DNA of 64,000 nt from Paenibacillus nanensis. GTDB taxonomy: Bacteria; Bacillota; Bacilli; Paenibacillales; Paenibacillaceae. The notes under the pieces were generated by a model, which saw nothing but the letters and a program-made list of their open reading frames with translations, did no database searches and was not told the DNA's origin. Location of the stretch: positions 124,001-188,000 of the forward strand of contig NZ_QXQA01000008.1 in NCBI RefSeq assembly GCF_003583765.1, written 5' to 3'. Position numbers and translations under genes: made by a program. Positions 1 through 8,360 of the stretch are shown here, piece by piece. Numbering within the stretch: position 1 is the stretch's first letter; each line of letters begins with the position of its first letter.

Positions 1-1095
1 GAGCGGCCGTTACTGCTTGCGGGCGCAGGCGTTATTCATGCTGAGGCAAGCGAAGAGCTGCGCGCTTTCGTGGACGGTACCGGAATTCCGGTGACCACCA
101 CCTTGCTCGGGTTAGGCGCCATTCCGGCAGAGCATGATTTGTGGCTTGGAATGCCCGGCATGCATGGCACCTACGCGGCGAATCAGGCGCTGATTCACTG
201 CGATCTGCTTATTTCCGTCGGAGCGCGCTTTGACGACCGGGTTACGATGCGGCTGGACGGCTTCGCTCCAAAAGCGAAGATCGCCCATATCGATATCGAC
301 AGCGCGGAAATCGGCAAGCTTGTTTCCGTCGCCATTCCCATCAAGGGCGATGCCCGCCAGACGCTAGAGCGGCTGAATCAGAAGCTTCCGCGGGCTGTTC
401 AGCGGAAGCTGCCATGGATCGAACAGCTGCAGAAGCTGAAATCGGACTATCGTCTCCGGTACAAACCGTCCGAGTCGGAGCTGAAGCCGCAATACGTCAT
501 TGAGATGATTTCCCGGACGACTGCCGGGGAAGCGATCGTGACGACGGATGTCGGACAGCATCAGATGTGGACGGCCCAGTATTACCGGTTCCGCCGGCCT
601 CGCTCGCTTATCACCTCCGGGGGCCTCGGCACGATGGGGTTCGGATTCCCGTCGGCGATCGGGGCTCAGATCGGCAACCCGGACCGAATCGTCGTATCCG
701 TGAACGGAGACGGCGGAATGCAGATGTGCGCGCAGGAGCTGGCGATTTGCGCGATTCATAACATCCCCGTAAAAATCGCGGTTATCAACAACGGTACCTT
801 GGGAATGATCCGGCAATGGCAGGAGCTTATCTACGAGGGGCGGTACAGCCATATCGACTTGTCCGGGAGTCCGGATTTCGTCAAGCTGGCCGAAGCTTAT
901 GGCGTGAAGGGGCTGAGGGCGTCTTCTCCGGCAGAAGCGGAGCAGGTGTGGCAGGAGGCGCTCGCGACCCCCGGCCCTGTTCTAATCGACTTTATCGTAT
1001 CTCCCGAGGAGCTGGTATACCCGATGGTGCCGCAAGGACAGGGGCTGCAGGATATCAAGCTGGGCCCGGATATAGGAGGCGAGGCACATGAGTAA
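1..1095 (+). CDS. ilvB: Acetolactate synthase large subunit, 3' part
   Basis: Condenses two pyruvates, or pyruvate and 2-ketobutyrate, in the first common step of valine, leucine and isoleucine synthesis. The open frame runs from the first base of the window, so the N-terminal pyrimidine-binding domain lies outside and 364 residues are visible: the end of the central domain and the full C-terminal thiamine-diphosphate domain. The ThDP motif is visible as GDGG followed about 25 residues later by NN (bases ~700-795), together with the family sequence GTMGFGFPSAIGAQ. The stop overlaps the start of ilvN by 8 bases, which indicates translational coupling of the two subunits. The identification is from whole-domain recognition and the ilvN neighbour. 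Confidence 0.96.
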   Translation, partial: ERPLLLAGAGVIHAEASEELRAFVDGTGIPVTTTLLGLGAIPAEHDLWLGMPGMHGTYAANQALIHCDLLISVGARFDDRVTMRLDGFAPKAKIAHIDIDSAEIGKLVSVAIPIKGDARQTLERLNQKLPRAVQRKLPWIEQLQKLKSDYRLRYKPSESELKPQYVIEMISRTTAGEAIVTTDVGQHQMWTAQYYRFRRPRSLITSGGLGTMGFGFPSAIGAQIGNPDRIVVSVNGDGGMQMCAQELAICAIHNIPVKIAVINNGTLGMIRQWQELIYEGRYSHIDLSGSPDFVKLAEAYGVKGLRASSPAEAEQVWQEALATPGPVLIDFIVSPEELVYPMVPQGQGLQDIKLGPDIGGEAHE

Positions 1096-1597
1096 TCGAT
1101 TTCTGCTGTCGGCCACGGTGAACGATACGCCAGGCGTATTGCAAAGGGTGGCGGGTTTATTCTCGAGACGAAGCTACAACATCGAGAGCATTACAGTCGG
1201 GCCTTGCGAGCAGGAAGGGCGCTCCCGAATGATCGTGGCTGCCCGGGGAGATGATGCGCTGGTCCGGCAAATGTGCAGCCAGCTCAGCAAGCTCATTGAT
1301 GTGCTGGACGTCGTACAGCTGCAGGAGCGGCCATTCGTCAGCCGGGATCTGATGCTGGTGAAGCTTCGTATGGAGCCGTCCAAGCGGTCGGAGCTGCAGA
1401 GCCTGATCGACACGTTCCGCTGCTCCGTAATCGATGTGAGTCCGGATACGGTCATTCTGCAGGTCGTCGGCGATACGGAGAAGAATGACGCCTTCCTGCA
1501 GCTGCTGCGGCCGTACGGCATTCTGGAGATGACGCGAACGGGAGAAACGGCGATGAGCAGAGGGCTGGGGGAGCGGGAGCCTACGTCTATCGGCTGA
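1088..1597 (+). CDS. ilvN: Acetolactate synthase small (regulatory) subunit
   Basis: Regulatory subunit that binds the large subunit and gives it valine feedback control. The 169-residue protein has the usual length. An N-terminal ACT domain (about residues 4-75, starting with the typical LSATVNDTPGVLQRVAGLFS) is followed by the C-terminal ALS small-subunit domain (about 84-157). The ATG at 1088 lies inside the end of ilvB, after the GGAGGCGAGG stretch that serves as ribosome binding site. No ilvC follows: the next gene is an unrelated damaged membrane gene, so the usual ilvBNC order is interrupted here. Confidence 0.96.
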   Translation: MSNRFLLSATVNDTPGVLQRVAGLFSRRSYNIESITVGPCEQEGRSRMIVAARGDDALVRQMCSQLSKLIDVLDVVQLQERPFVSRDLMLVKLRMEPSKRSELQSLIDTFRCSVIDVSPDTVILQVVGDTEKNDAFLQLLRPYGILEMTRTGETAMSRGLGEREPTSIG

Positions 1598-1681
1598 TTA
1601 TAAAATCCATCGCAGGCTGGTTAGAGAACCAATGCCATTCAAGTATGATGAGAATCTCGTAACAGGAAGGGATTGGTTCTT

Positions 1682-2073
1682 ATGGAAAAGCCGAAGAAGG
1701 CTCCGCGAGAGGTGAAAAGCTCATTTCAATTGTGGCTCGTTGCCATTGCAGCCGGTATATTCGAAATGGCGGTTGTTGTCATCGAGACCTTATCTGCTGA
1801 TTTGGATTCAGGCAATGGAATATTCATCCCGGCGGTAATCCGAACCTTGATCTTTGCCGCGCTTGTCTATGTGATAACCAGGATGTATAGATTGATCCTA
1901 TCCAATGGATTATGGAGGGCCATCCGGTCAGCGAAGCTTTTGCGGATATGGATGTATACGCCACACTGTTCGGAATAAGCCGGGTCGTTCATCTGGCTGC
2001 GGTCATTACGGCATGCATTCTTATGTTTCGGCCGGCTGCCAATCTTTATTTTCGGAAAATGAGGAGCGCGTAA
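1682..2073 (+). pseudogene. Small membrane protein broken by one frameshift
   Basis: Two overlapping frames read as one protein. The first frame starts at ATG 1682 behind AGGAAGG and encodes a charged start followed by two hydrophobic segments, ending in VITRMY near 1888. The sense then continues in another frame from about 1891 (QWIMEGHPVSEAFADMD, then a hydrophobic segment around AAVITACILMF) to the stop at 2071-2073. Joined, the product would have about 130 residues and three membrane segments. A single indel between about 1885 and 1900 explains the break, either a real mutation or a sequencing error. The family was not recognised. Confidence 0.6.
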
Positions 2074-2200
2074 CGTTTCCCAATTTCACTTCCCGAAAAA
2101 CCGGGAAGCGGTCTCTACCGTCCGGGAAACCTCTTGCCTTACGCTGTAAAAGGAATCATTGATGATTTTGCAGTATGTAAAAATAAGGAGGAGCGTTATA

Positions 2201-3013
2201 ATGGAACGGGAAGAGGCCCGGGGTAAAGGGCTGTGGTTAAGTATTGTTTTTCGAGTGTTTGCGGTAATTTTTACATTGAGCGGCTTGTTCATGCTGCAGG
2301 GCTTGTCGGAGGGGCTGGAGCCGTGGGTGCAAGGCTTTATGGCATCCAGTCCGCTGCCTGACGAGCTGCGGTTCCATGCGGCGGCGCATGGCGCGCTGAT
2401 CGGCATTCTCTTCAGCGGCAGTCTCATCGTCATGCTGCGGAATCCGCTTGAAAAGCCGATTTTGCTGCAATTTTATTTCGTCGGTCATCTTGTGTTTTTG
2501 GCGACTCTGCTGCTGACGGATGTGAAGCTGGCGCTGCAAAGCTTCTTCGTCTTCATCATGTTCGCCGTGGTGCTGCTCCTATTGTTCGTCACATACGGGA
2601 AGCGGAGAGAGCTATTCCGGCCGGCCGAGACGCCCGTCAGAAACCGGACCATGCTGATCATGACCGGTATCGCTCTGCTTGGACTGCTTCCGGTGCTGCT
2701 GAACGGTATTATCGGGCAGGTCCAGGATCCTGTGCAGCAGTTCCGGTCGGGCGAGAGCGCGGCGCTCAGTATCGTTATGCTGTACGGCGGCTATCTGGCT
2801 GCGTCAAGCCGCAGGGGCTCTCGGGCTTTAGCGGTGCTGCTGTCCCTGGCGTATCTATTTATGGGGGCAGCGTCCATTACGTTACCCGATCACCCGGGGA
2901 GCTGGGGAATTTGGGGAGGAGCGGCTTCCATTCTATACGGGCTAGTTTATACATGGCTCGCGTTTCGGTCAAAGGTGTCGCATGCCAATACAGCCGCGCA
3001 AGCTTCATCGTAG
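2201..3013 (+). CDS. Polytopic membrane protein of unknown function
   Basis: A 270-residue protein with roughly eight hydrophobic segments, no signal peptide and short charged loops. The ATG at 2201 is chosen because AAGGAGG stands about 10 bases upstream; an earlier in-frame ATG at 2159 has no ribosome binding site. It ends 15 bases before a sensor kinase gene on the same strand, so the two are probably one transcript and this protein may work with, or be sensed by, the kinase. No family was recognised. The 127 bases upstream hold a small GC hairpin (TTCCCG loop CGGGAA) without a T run. Confidence 0.75.
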   Translation: MEREEARGKGLWLSIVFRVFAVIFTLSGLFMLQGLSEGLEPWVQGFMASSPLPDELRFHAAAHGALIGILFSGSLIVMLRNPLEKPILLQFYFVGHLVFLATLLLTDVKLALQSFFVFIMFAVVLLLLFVTYGKRRELFRPAETPVRNRTMLIMTGIALLGLLPVLLNGIIGQVQDPVQQFRSGESAALSIVMLYGGYLAASSRRGSRALAVLLSLAYLFMGAASITLPDHPGSWGIWGGAASILYGLVYTWLAFRSKVSHANTAAQASS

Positions 3014-3028
3014 AAGGGAAAGGTCTGC

Positions 3029-5242
3029 ATGGGATTAGAGGCAAGAACGAACGCAGCACAGACCCGTCAAGGGGAGCAAAGCCATCCGAACGGATGGCTC
3101 TTTGTGTTCCGCTGGGCCGGAATGGCGGTCTTCGGACTGATTGCTATTTTATATATAAGCAAGCTGCCATCCTACTACATGTACCTCCAAGAGTCCTGCC
3201 TCACCGGCGCATGCGAATATGCGGCCATTACGCCTCTCCCTCGTCAAGCCGTCGAACAGGCGGGCTTAAGCGGGACAGGCTTCGCCTTGTTATATACAGG
3301 AATCGCGCTAGGCTTCTTTCTCATCTATTTTGTCGTGGCGTCGCTGATTCTTGTCAAACGGCCGAAGGAGCCGATCTCGGTCATCGCCTCCCTTGCGCTC
3401 ATGTCGATCATCGCCCCTACCTTTATTCGTATGCAGTGGCGGGAATACGCGGGCCTCGTCGGCGCAATCGAAGGCGTGACGATGGTCACCCTCATTTTGT
3501 TTCTGCTGTGGTTCCCGGGCGGAAGAAACGTTAAGCCTTGGGTGGCCTGGACGTCGATGGGGCTTCTCGCGGTTCGGCTGACGGCCGGCTATTTCCCCGA
3601 TCAGCCATGGGGAGTTGATCGCTGGCCGCTCTGGTGCACGCTCCTTTGGTTCGTCCTGCAGTACGGGATATTGTTTTACAGCCAATTCATTAGGTTCCGG
3701 TATGCCCAGGCAGTCGAGAAGCAGCAGACCAAATGGGTTGTGTACGGGATGGCGCTGGCGGTCACGGGCGTATTTCTGTTTTCCGTTGTTCCGCTTGTCT
3801 TCCAATCGGATTTCTATGAAAGAAGCGACCCGTTATGGATGTTCTTTATCGACCTGGGGGTGCAGCTGTCCATTCTGGCGATCCCCATAACGCTCGGGCT
3901 ATCCGTGATGAGAAAGCGGTTATGGGACATCGATCCGATCGTGAACCGGACCTTGGTCTACTTTCTGCTCAGCGCTCTGATTATTGCGTTATACACGTTA
4001 ACCGTATGGTACTTAACTCTATTGTTTCGGACTGAGCACGACCAGATCTATTCCTTCATAGCCGCAGGGGTTGTAGCGGTTGTCTTCGCTCCGCTGAAGG
4101 AGAAGCTGCAGCGGCTCGTGAATCAGCTGCTGTACGGCAAGAAGGATGACCCCTTCTCCGTCCTGCTCCAGCTCGGCAACCGGCTGAAGGAAACGCTCAG
4201 CCCGGCGGAATCGCTCGACATCGTCGTCCAGACGGTCAAAGACTCTTTGCGTATTCCTTATGCCGGCATCGGCGTAATTCAGAACGAAGCGACGGTGCTG
4301 GCCGCCGGCGGCAGGAAGGAGAATGATCCGGACGAGGTGACGATCGAGCTGTCTTCGGGGGGATTGACGCTGGGATGGCTCTATATCGGAGCGCGGTCGC
4401 CGGGCGAGTCGTTTTCGGAGACGGACCGCAAGCTGATCGGGGCGATCGCAAGGCAGGCGGGGATCGTCGTGCAAAGCGTCAAGCAAGCGATGGATATTCA
4501 GCTGCTGCTGGAAACCTTGCGGGAATCCAGAGAGGCGCTCATATTTGCCAGAGAGGAGGAGCGGAGGGCCATGCGGCGGAACCTGCATGACGATATCGCG
4601 CCGCGGCTGGCCGCGATGCGCCTCACGGCTTCCGTCGCGGCGGACTGGATCCGCAAAGATCCGGCAAAAGCGATCGAGATCGTGACCAAATTCAAAGCGG
4701 ATATTAGCGAGACGGTCGATGAAATACGGGGAATCGTACACGACTTGCGCCCGCATGCGCTGGATGAGCTGGGCCTTGTCGGGGCGGTTCGGCAGCGGGT
4801 AGATCAACTCAGGGATATGCAAGCCGTGAAAGGCATAACGAAGGAACCCCTGCTCGAAATCCGCTTGGAAGCGCCCGAGCAGCTGCCGATTCTGCCCGCC
4901 GCCGTTGAGGTGGGGGCATACCGGATCGCGACGGAATCGCTGGTTAACGTGGTAAAGCATGCCGCCGCGAGCGTATGCGATATTCGAATCGCGCTGGAAG
5001 GACGCGACCTGGTAATCGAAACGAAGGATAACGGAATCGGCTTGTCCGCATCGCAAGCGAATCGTCCGGGTAAGCCCGGCATCGGGCTGACGTCCATACG
5101 CGAAAGAGCGGTTGAGCTGGGGGGCTCCTGCGTGATGGAAAGCCTGGCAGACGGCCGGGGGACGCGCATTGAAGCCAGACTGCCGATTAAACCATTCGAG
5201 CAAGGGGAGGGCCATAACCATGTTAAAAGTAGTAGTCGTTGA
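3029..5242 (+). CDS. Membrane sensor histidine kinase (HisKA_3, ComP/LiaS-like)
   Basis: Autophosphorylating sensor of a two-component pair. The 737 residues hold about eight membrane segments in the first 370 residues, a GAF-like region (about 380-480), a HisKA_3 dimerisation domain with the phospho-acceptor histidine in RRNLHDDIAPRLA (about residue 519), and a C-terminal ATPase domain with an N-box around ESLVNVVKHA (about 637) and a DNGIG loop (about 667). The layout, many N-terminal membrane spans followed by GAF, resembles ComP-type quorum or peptide sensors, but no signal is evident. The response regulator gene starts inside its last 23 bases. The ATG at 3029 follows GAAGGGAAAGG. Confidence 0.92.
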   Translation: MGLEARTNAAQTRQGEQSHPNGWLFVFRWAGMAVFGLIAILYISKLPSYYMYLQESCLTGACEYAAITPLPRQAVEQAGLSGTGFALLYTGIALGFFLIYFVVASLILVKRPKEPISVIASLALMSIIAPTFIRMQWREYAGLVGAIEGVTMVTLILFLLWFPGGRNVKPWVAWTSMGLLAVRLTAGYFPDQPWGVDRWPLWCTLLWFVLQYGILFYSQFIRFRYAQAVEKQQTKWVVYGMALAVTGVFLFSVVPLVFQSDFYERSDPLWMFFIDLGVQLSILAIPITLGLSVMRKRLWDIDPIVNRTLVYFLLSALIIALYTLTVWYLTLLFRTEHDQIYSFIAAGVVAVVFAPLKEKLQRLVNQLLYGKKDDPFSVLLQLGNRLKETLSPAESLDIVVQTVKDSLRIPYAGIGVIQNEATVLAAGGRKENDPDEVTIELSSGGLTLGWLYIGARSPGESFSETDRKLIGAIARQAGIVVQSVKQAMDIQLLLETLRESREALIFAREEERRAMRRNLHDDIAPRLAAMRLTASVAADWIRKDPAKAIEIVTKFKADISETVDEIRGIVHDLRPHALDELGLVGAVRQRVDQLRDMQAVKGITKEPLLEIRLEAPEQLPILPAAVEVGAYRIATESLVNVVKHAAASVCDIRIALEGRDLVIETKDNGIGLSASQANRPGKPGIGLTSIRERAVELGGSCVMESLADGRGTRIEARLPIKPFEQGEGHNHVKSSSR

Positions 5243-5846
5243 CGACCATCCGATGTTTCGGCAGGGCGTTGTCAGCGTCCTGGAGGCGGCTGAAGGCATT
5301 GAGGTTGTCGGCGAGGCCGTAACAGGCGAGGAAGCGGTGCGGCTGACGCTGGAGCTGCGGCCGAATGTCGTCCTGATGGACATTAACATGCCCGGACTGA
5401 ACGGCATCGAAGCGACGGCCCGGATCAAAGCGGAGCAGAGCGACATTCATATCCTGGTGCTCACGATGTTTAAGGACGATGCCTCCGTCATTACAGCGAT
5501 GAAGGCGGGAGCTCGCGGCTATCTGCTGAAGGACGCGGACAGCGAAGACATTGTGGATGCGGTACGGTCGGTCGCCTCCGGGAAAGCGATCTTCAGCGGC
5601 GATGTCGCCAGCCGAATGATTGAATTCGCCACGAGACCGGCAAGCCGGCTGGGCGACTTTCCGGATTTAACCTACCGGGAGAAGGAAGTGCTCAGCTTAA
5701 TGGCGGAGGGGCTGACCAATGCCGAAATCGCCCGCGCGCTGGAGGTCAGCGCGAAGACGGTATCCAACTACGTCAGCTATATTTTGAATAAGCTGCAAGT
5801 GACCACGAGGGAACAGGCGATCAGCAAGGCGAAGGGCCAATCCTGA
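5220..5846 (+). CDS. LuxR/NarL-family response regulator
   Basis: DNA-binding partner of the kinase at 3029. The 208 residues hold a receiver domain with the acidic pair in VVVDDHPMF and the phosphorylatable Asp54 in VLMDINMPG, and a LuxR-type helix-turn-helix from about 145 to 205 (LTYREKEVLSLMAEGLTNAEIA). The ATG at 5220 is preceded by AAGGGGAGG and overlaps the end of the kinase gene by 23 bases, so translation is coupled. Targets are unknown; the following small membrane gene is a candidate. Confidence 0.95.
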   Translation: MLKVVVVDDHPMFRQGVVSVLEAAEGIEVVGEAVTGEEAVRLTLELRPNVVLMDINMPGLNGIEATARIKAEQSDIHILVLTMFKDDASVITAMKAGARGYLLKDADSEDIVDAVRSVASGKAIFSGDVASRMIEFATRPASRLGDFPDLTYREKEVLSLMAEGLTNAEIARALEVSAKTVSNYVSYILNKLQVTTREQAISKAKGQS

Positions 5847-5935
5847 TTGGGAATGCTTTTCGGAGGAAAGGTATGTAAAGGTCCTCGGGTGCGCAGAATA
5901 ATTTGGAAGCCGTTCAAGACTGGGAGGTGCTGGCC

Positions 5936-6463
5936 GTGATCAAAACGTTTCAGTGGCTGATGCTGTTTCTGCCGTGGCTTACCTTATTCGCTGCCCGTAG
6001 GGGATCGGTTAAACGATTGATGCCATCCGTTGTGCTCACTAGCTTGCTGGTGACGATTTTATCGATAATAGGCTACGAATATAAGTGGTGGACCATCCAT
6101 AAATATATCGTTCCTTGGGGAGAGATTGTCGACGTTAGCTTTGTATACGGGGTCTTTGCTGTCGGCACGTTTTGGATCTTTTATTTTACAGGACGGAGCT
6201 TTTGGCTCTTTATCCTGGTGAATGTTGTGGTAGATGCCGTGTTTTCGTTCGGTATTCTGCCGATTATGGAGCGAATCGGGATCGTTACGGTGCGGATACC
6301 GTTTTGGCAAACTTTTTTGCTGGATATGGCGATGATGCTTATCATTTATGTCTACCACCGGTGGCAGACAGCCGCCGCGAATACGCCGGAGTATATCGAC
6401 AGGCCGTCGTTCCGGAGTGCGACGCACGATTGGGGACCGCTGTCCCGCCGGAAAGCCCGCTAG
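5936..6463 (+). CDS. Small polytopic membrane protein, unknown
   Basis: About 175 residues with four or five hydrophobic segments (FQWLMLFLPWLTLFA, SVVLTSLLVTILSIIGY, VYGVFAVGTFWIFYF, FWLFILVNVVVDAVFSF and a last one near residue 135). The start is taken as GTG 5936, eight bases after GGGAGGT; an ATG at 5903 in the same frame lacks a ribosome binding site. It lies 89 bases after the response regulator without a terminator between them, so it may be the last gene of that operon. Similar unnamed proteins are common in Bacillales; no function can be given. Confidence 0.7.
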   Translation: MIKTFQWLMLFLPWLTLFAARRGSVKRLMPSVVLTSLLVTILSIIGYEYKWWTIHKYIVPWGEIVDVSFVYGVFAVGTFWIFYFTGRSFWLFILVNVVVDAVFSFGILPIMERIGIVTVRIPFWQTFLLDMAMMLIIYVYHRWQTAAANTPEYIDRPSFRSATHDWGPLSRRKAR

Positions 6464-6474
6464 TCTTCAACGAT

Positions 6475-6517
6475 AAGGAGCTAAGCTGCCAACGAAGCGG
6501 CTTAGCTCCTTCTTTTT
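6475..6517 (+). terminator. Intrinsic terminator after the kinase operon
   Basis: A perfect 12-bp stem, AAGGAGCTAAGC with GCTTAGCTCCTT, is followed by CTTTTT on the plus strand. It closes the forward transcript just where the reverse-strand hydrolase gene ends. Confidence 0.85.
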
Positions 6518-7394
6518 ACGTGTTCAACAGTTTGCGGAACAGCCATGGCTTAATGATCGGCAGGACCGCTGCCGGCTGCATCGCTTTCGTGTGGTCCATA
6601 CGTTCTCCCGCTATCACTTTTACGTCCCAGCCCAGCCGGTGAAGCTCCTTTTCATGCTTTCGCAATATACCGGCGATATCTACCGTTACACCGCCGAAAT
6701 TTTCTCCATAGACAATCGTGTCCCTCTCCCCCGCAAAGGCTAGTTTAGGCAGGTTCAGCTTGCTTTGGATTTGTTTGTCATCGAAAGCGGCCAAGCTTTG
6801 ATACAGCGTGCAGAACTGTTTGGTTTGGTTCGGATCCATTGTTACCTGGACGGCATCCCAATCGATTTCCTCGGGGCTAGCGGGCGCATGAGGCGGATTG
6901 TCAACGCTGCCGGATTGACTGCTCAGGGCTTGCTCATACGTCTTAGCGGTAACGGTCAGCATCTCCTTGTACGGTCCTTCGTACGGCGGGAATCCGCCCA
7001 TAATCAAGCTCTCCAGACGGTTTGTCCGGATGGCGAGCTGCAGCCCAATGAGAGCGAGCCAAGAGTAGCCGTAGTAGCTGAAGCTTCCAACGTTCATCTC
7101 ATCGGCGATACGAAGCAAATCCTTCGCGATGTAATCCGGCGTGAGCCGGTCGGGCTGCGGATGCTCGAACAGATGGCCTTCGTAATCGAAGGAGAGAACC
7201 TGGAACGAGTCGGACAGCCCTTCTACAAACCGTTTTCCCAGCTCAGGGTCTACTCCCCATATTTTTATAACTTCAGCGTCTTGTCCAACGACCGTTTTTT
7301 TGGCGCCAGGGAGCATTATCGTCTTTCCGCCGGACTTTCCTGTTAAATGAACCTCTAGCTTCGAACCGTCATGTAAAGCTACATCCTTTTTCAT
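6516..7394 (-). CDS. Alpha/beta hydrolase-fold protein
   Basis: Cytosolic 292-residue protein of the alpha/beta hydrolase superfamily. The nucleophile elbow is GYSWLALIG rather than the common GxSxG, so the residue two after the serine is Leu. A candidate acid lies in GERDTIVYG and a late His in ERMDHTKAM. A W-G-V-D segment near residue 45 and the charged insertion around 165-190 sit where a lid is expected. The start at 7394 (ATG) is eight bases after TAGGAG; a GTG nine bases upstream overlaps that site and is less likely. The substrate is unknown. Confidence 0.82.
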   Translation of the reverse strand: MKKDVALHDGSKLEVHLTGKSGGKTIMLPGAKKTVVGQDAEVIKIWGVDPELGKRFVEGLSDSFQVLSFDYEGHLFEHPQPDRLTPDYIAKDLLRIADEMNVGSFSYYGYSWLALIGLQLAIRTNRLESLIMGGFPPYEGPYKEMLTVTAKTYEQALSSQSGSVDNPPHAPASPEEIDWDAVQVTMDPNQTKQFCTLYQSLAAFDDKQIQSKLNLPKLAFAGERDTIVYGENFGGVTVDIAGILRKHEKELHRLGWDVKVIAGERMDHTKAMQPAAVLPIIKPWLFRKLLNT

Positions 7395-7510
7395 ACCTAT
7401 CACTCCTAACCGGGGTTACATCTCTACGATACAACATTGACGCAATATTCCGGTTTGCGAGCGTAGTGCGTCGATTTTACGCCGAACTTCAAATTTTATG
7501 TTATTGTAGC

Positions 7511-7531
7511 ACTTGAAGGTTTTACTTGAAG
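7511..7531 (+). repeat. Direct repeat ACTTGAAG upstream of the merR-like gene
   Basis: Two copies of ACTTGAAG (7511-7518 and 7524-7531) are separated by GTTTT, a 13-bp period, and end 16 bases before the start codon of the double-MerR regulator. They could be part of its operator, but they also lie in the untranslated leader and may be coincidental. Confidence 0.4.
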
Positions 7532-7547
7532 ATAGGGGGCGGCCGCG

Positions 7548-8249
7548 ATGAACCGGACCTATACGCCTGCGCAGATCGCGGAGGAGCACAACGTTAGCAC
7601 CACCACATTAAGAAGGTATGAGGAGCAGGGCTTAATTCCGGATGTGCCGAGAACGGCGGGCGGACATCGGATTTACATGGCAATACACGTTCAAGCGTTT
7701 AAGACGATTCGAACGTTATTGCTGGGATTCGATATTCCCGTGGTCTATGACGCGATGAGGAGAGTAAAGGCCGGAGACTCCACGAAGGCCCTATGGCTGT
7801 TGAACAACCAGCTTTACCGGATGGAGCTCGAGAAACAGAGAGTCGAACATATACTGGCAATGATCGAAGCGGCCAATGTATCGCGGTATCAGGAGGCGAA
7901 AGTAACGGGGGCGGTAACCATCGGGAGAGCGGCGGAGATGGCGGGAGTGAATACGTCCGCTATCCGGCATTGGGAAAAGGAGGGGCTGATTGCCTCAGAG
8001 AGAGACCCAGCCAACGGTTATCGGATGTTCCCCCTGTCAGAGGTAAGGAAAATACTCGTCATCAGCAGCTTAAGAAAAACCATCTATTATATCGAGAACT
8101 TGAAGGAGCTTCTGAAAGACTTGGAGACGCAGGACATTTCAAACGTAGACCGGTCCTTTCGGCTTGCGCTCGAGCGGCTGGACCAAAGGCTGACGGTGCA
8201 GTTCCAAGGAATAGCGGAGCTGATGGCCTACATCGGTCTTCTGCGATGA
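7548..8249 (+). CDS. Regulator with two tandem MerR DNA-binding modules
   Basis: A 233-residue protein with two MerR-type winged helix-turn-helix domains in one chain. Module 1 (about residues 4-70) has TYTPAQIAEEHNVSTTTLRRYEEQGL and module 2 (about 122-190) has TIGRAAEMAGVNTSAIRHWEKEGL; each is followed by a helical stretch like the MerR dimerisation helix (about 75-115 and 185-230). Typical MerR proteins have one such module and act as dimers, so this chain may behave as a built-in pseudo-dimer. No cysteine pattern for metal binding and no large ligand domain are seen. The gene is followed 111 bases later by a TetM-like GTPase gene, its most likely target. The ATG is preceded by GATAGGGGGC. 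Confidence 0.88.
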   Translation: MNRTYTPAQIAEEHNVSTTTLRRYEEQGLIPDVPRTAGGHRIYMAIHVQAFKTIRTLLLGFDIPVVYDAMRRVKAGDSTKALWLLNNQLYRMELEKQRVEHILAMIEAANVSRYQEAKVTGAVTIGRAAEMAGVNTSAIRHWEKEGLIASERDPANGYRMFPLSEVRKILVISSLRKTIYYIENLKELLKDLETQDISNVDRSFRLALERLDQRLTVQFQGIAELMAYIGLLR

Positions 8250-8262
8250 ACGAACAACACGA

Positions 8263-8292
8263 TTGCGAACAAAGATGACACAGCTCTATTCT
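8263..8292 (+). promoter_or_regulatory. Possible promoter of the TetM-like gene
   Basis: TTGCGA (8263-8268) and TATTCT (8287-8292) are separated by 18 bases, somewhat longer than the usual 17. MerR activators typically work on promoters with lengthened spacers (19-20), so the spacing is compatible with but does not prove control by the neighbouring regulator. Confidence 0.35.
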
Positions 8293-8360
8293 TGTTTCCG
8301 CCACTTATGCTTTAATGAGAGGAGAGGAGTTTAGACCAGATACGACGGAAGTGAGATGCG

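Noticed and set aside
364..852. Long open frames antisense to ilvB, kinase, 5'-nucleotidase and other genes
   Set aside because: They lie opposite well-identified genes, follow their codon periodicity and lack start signals; they are shadows in GC-rich coding DNA.
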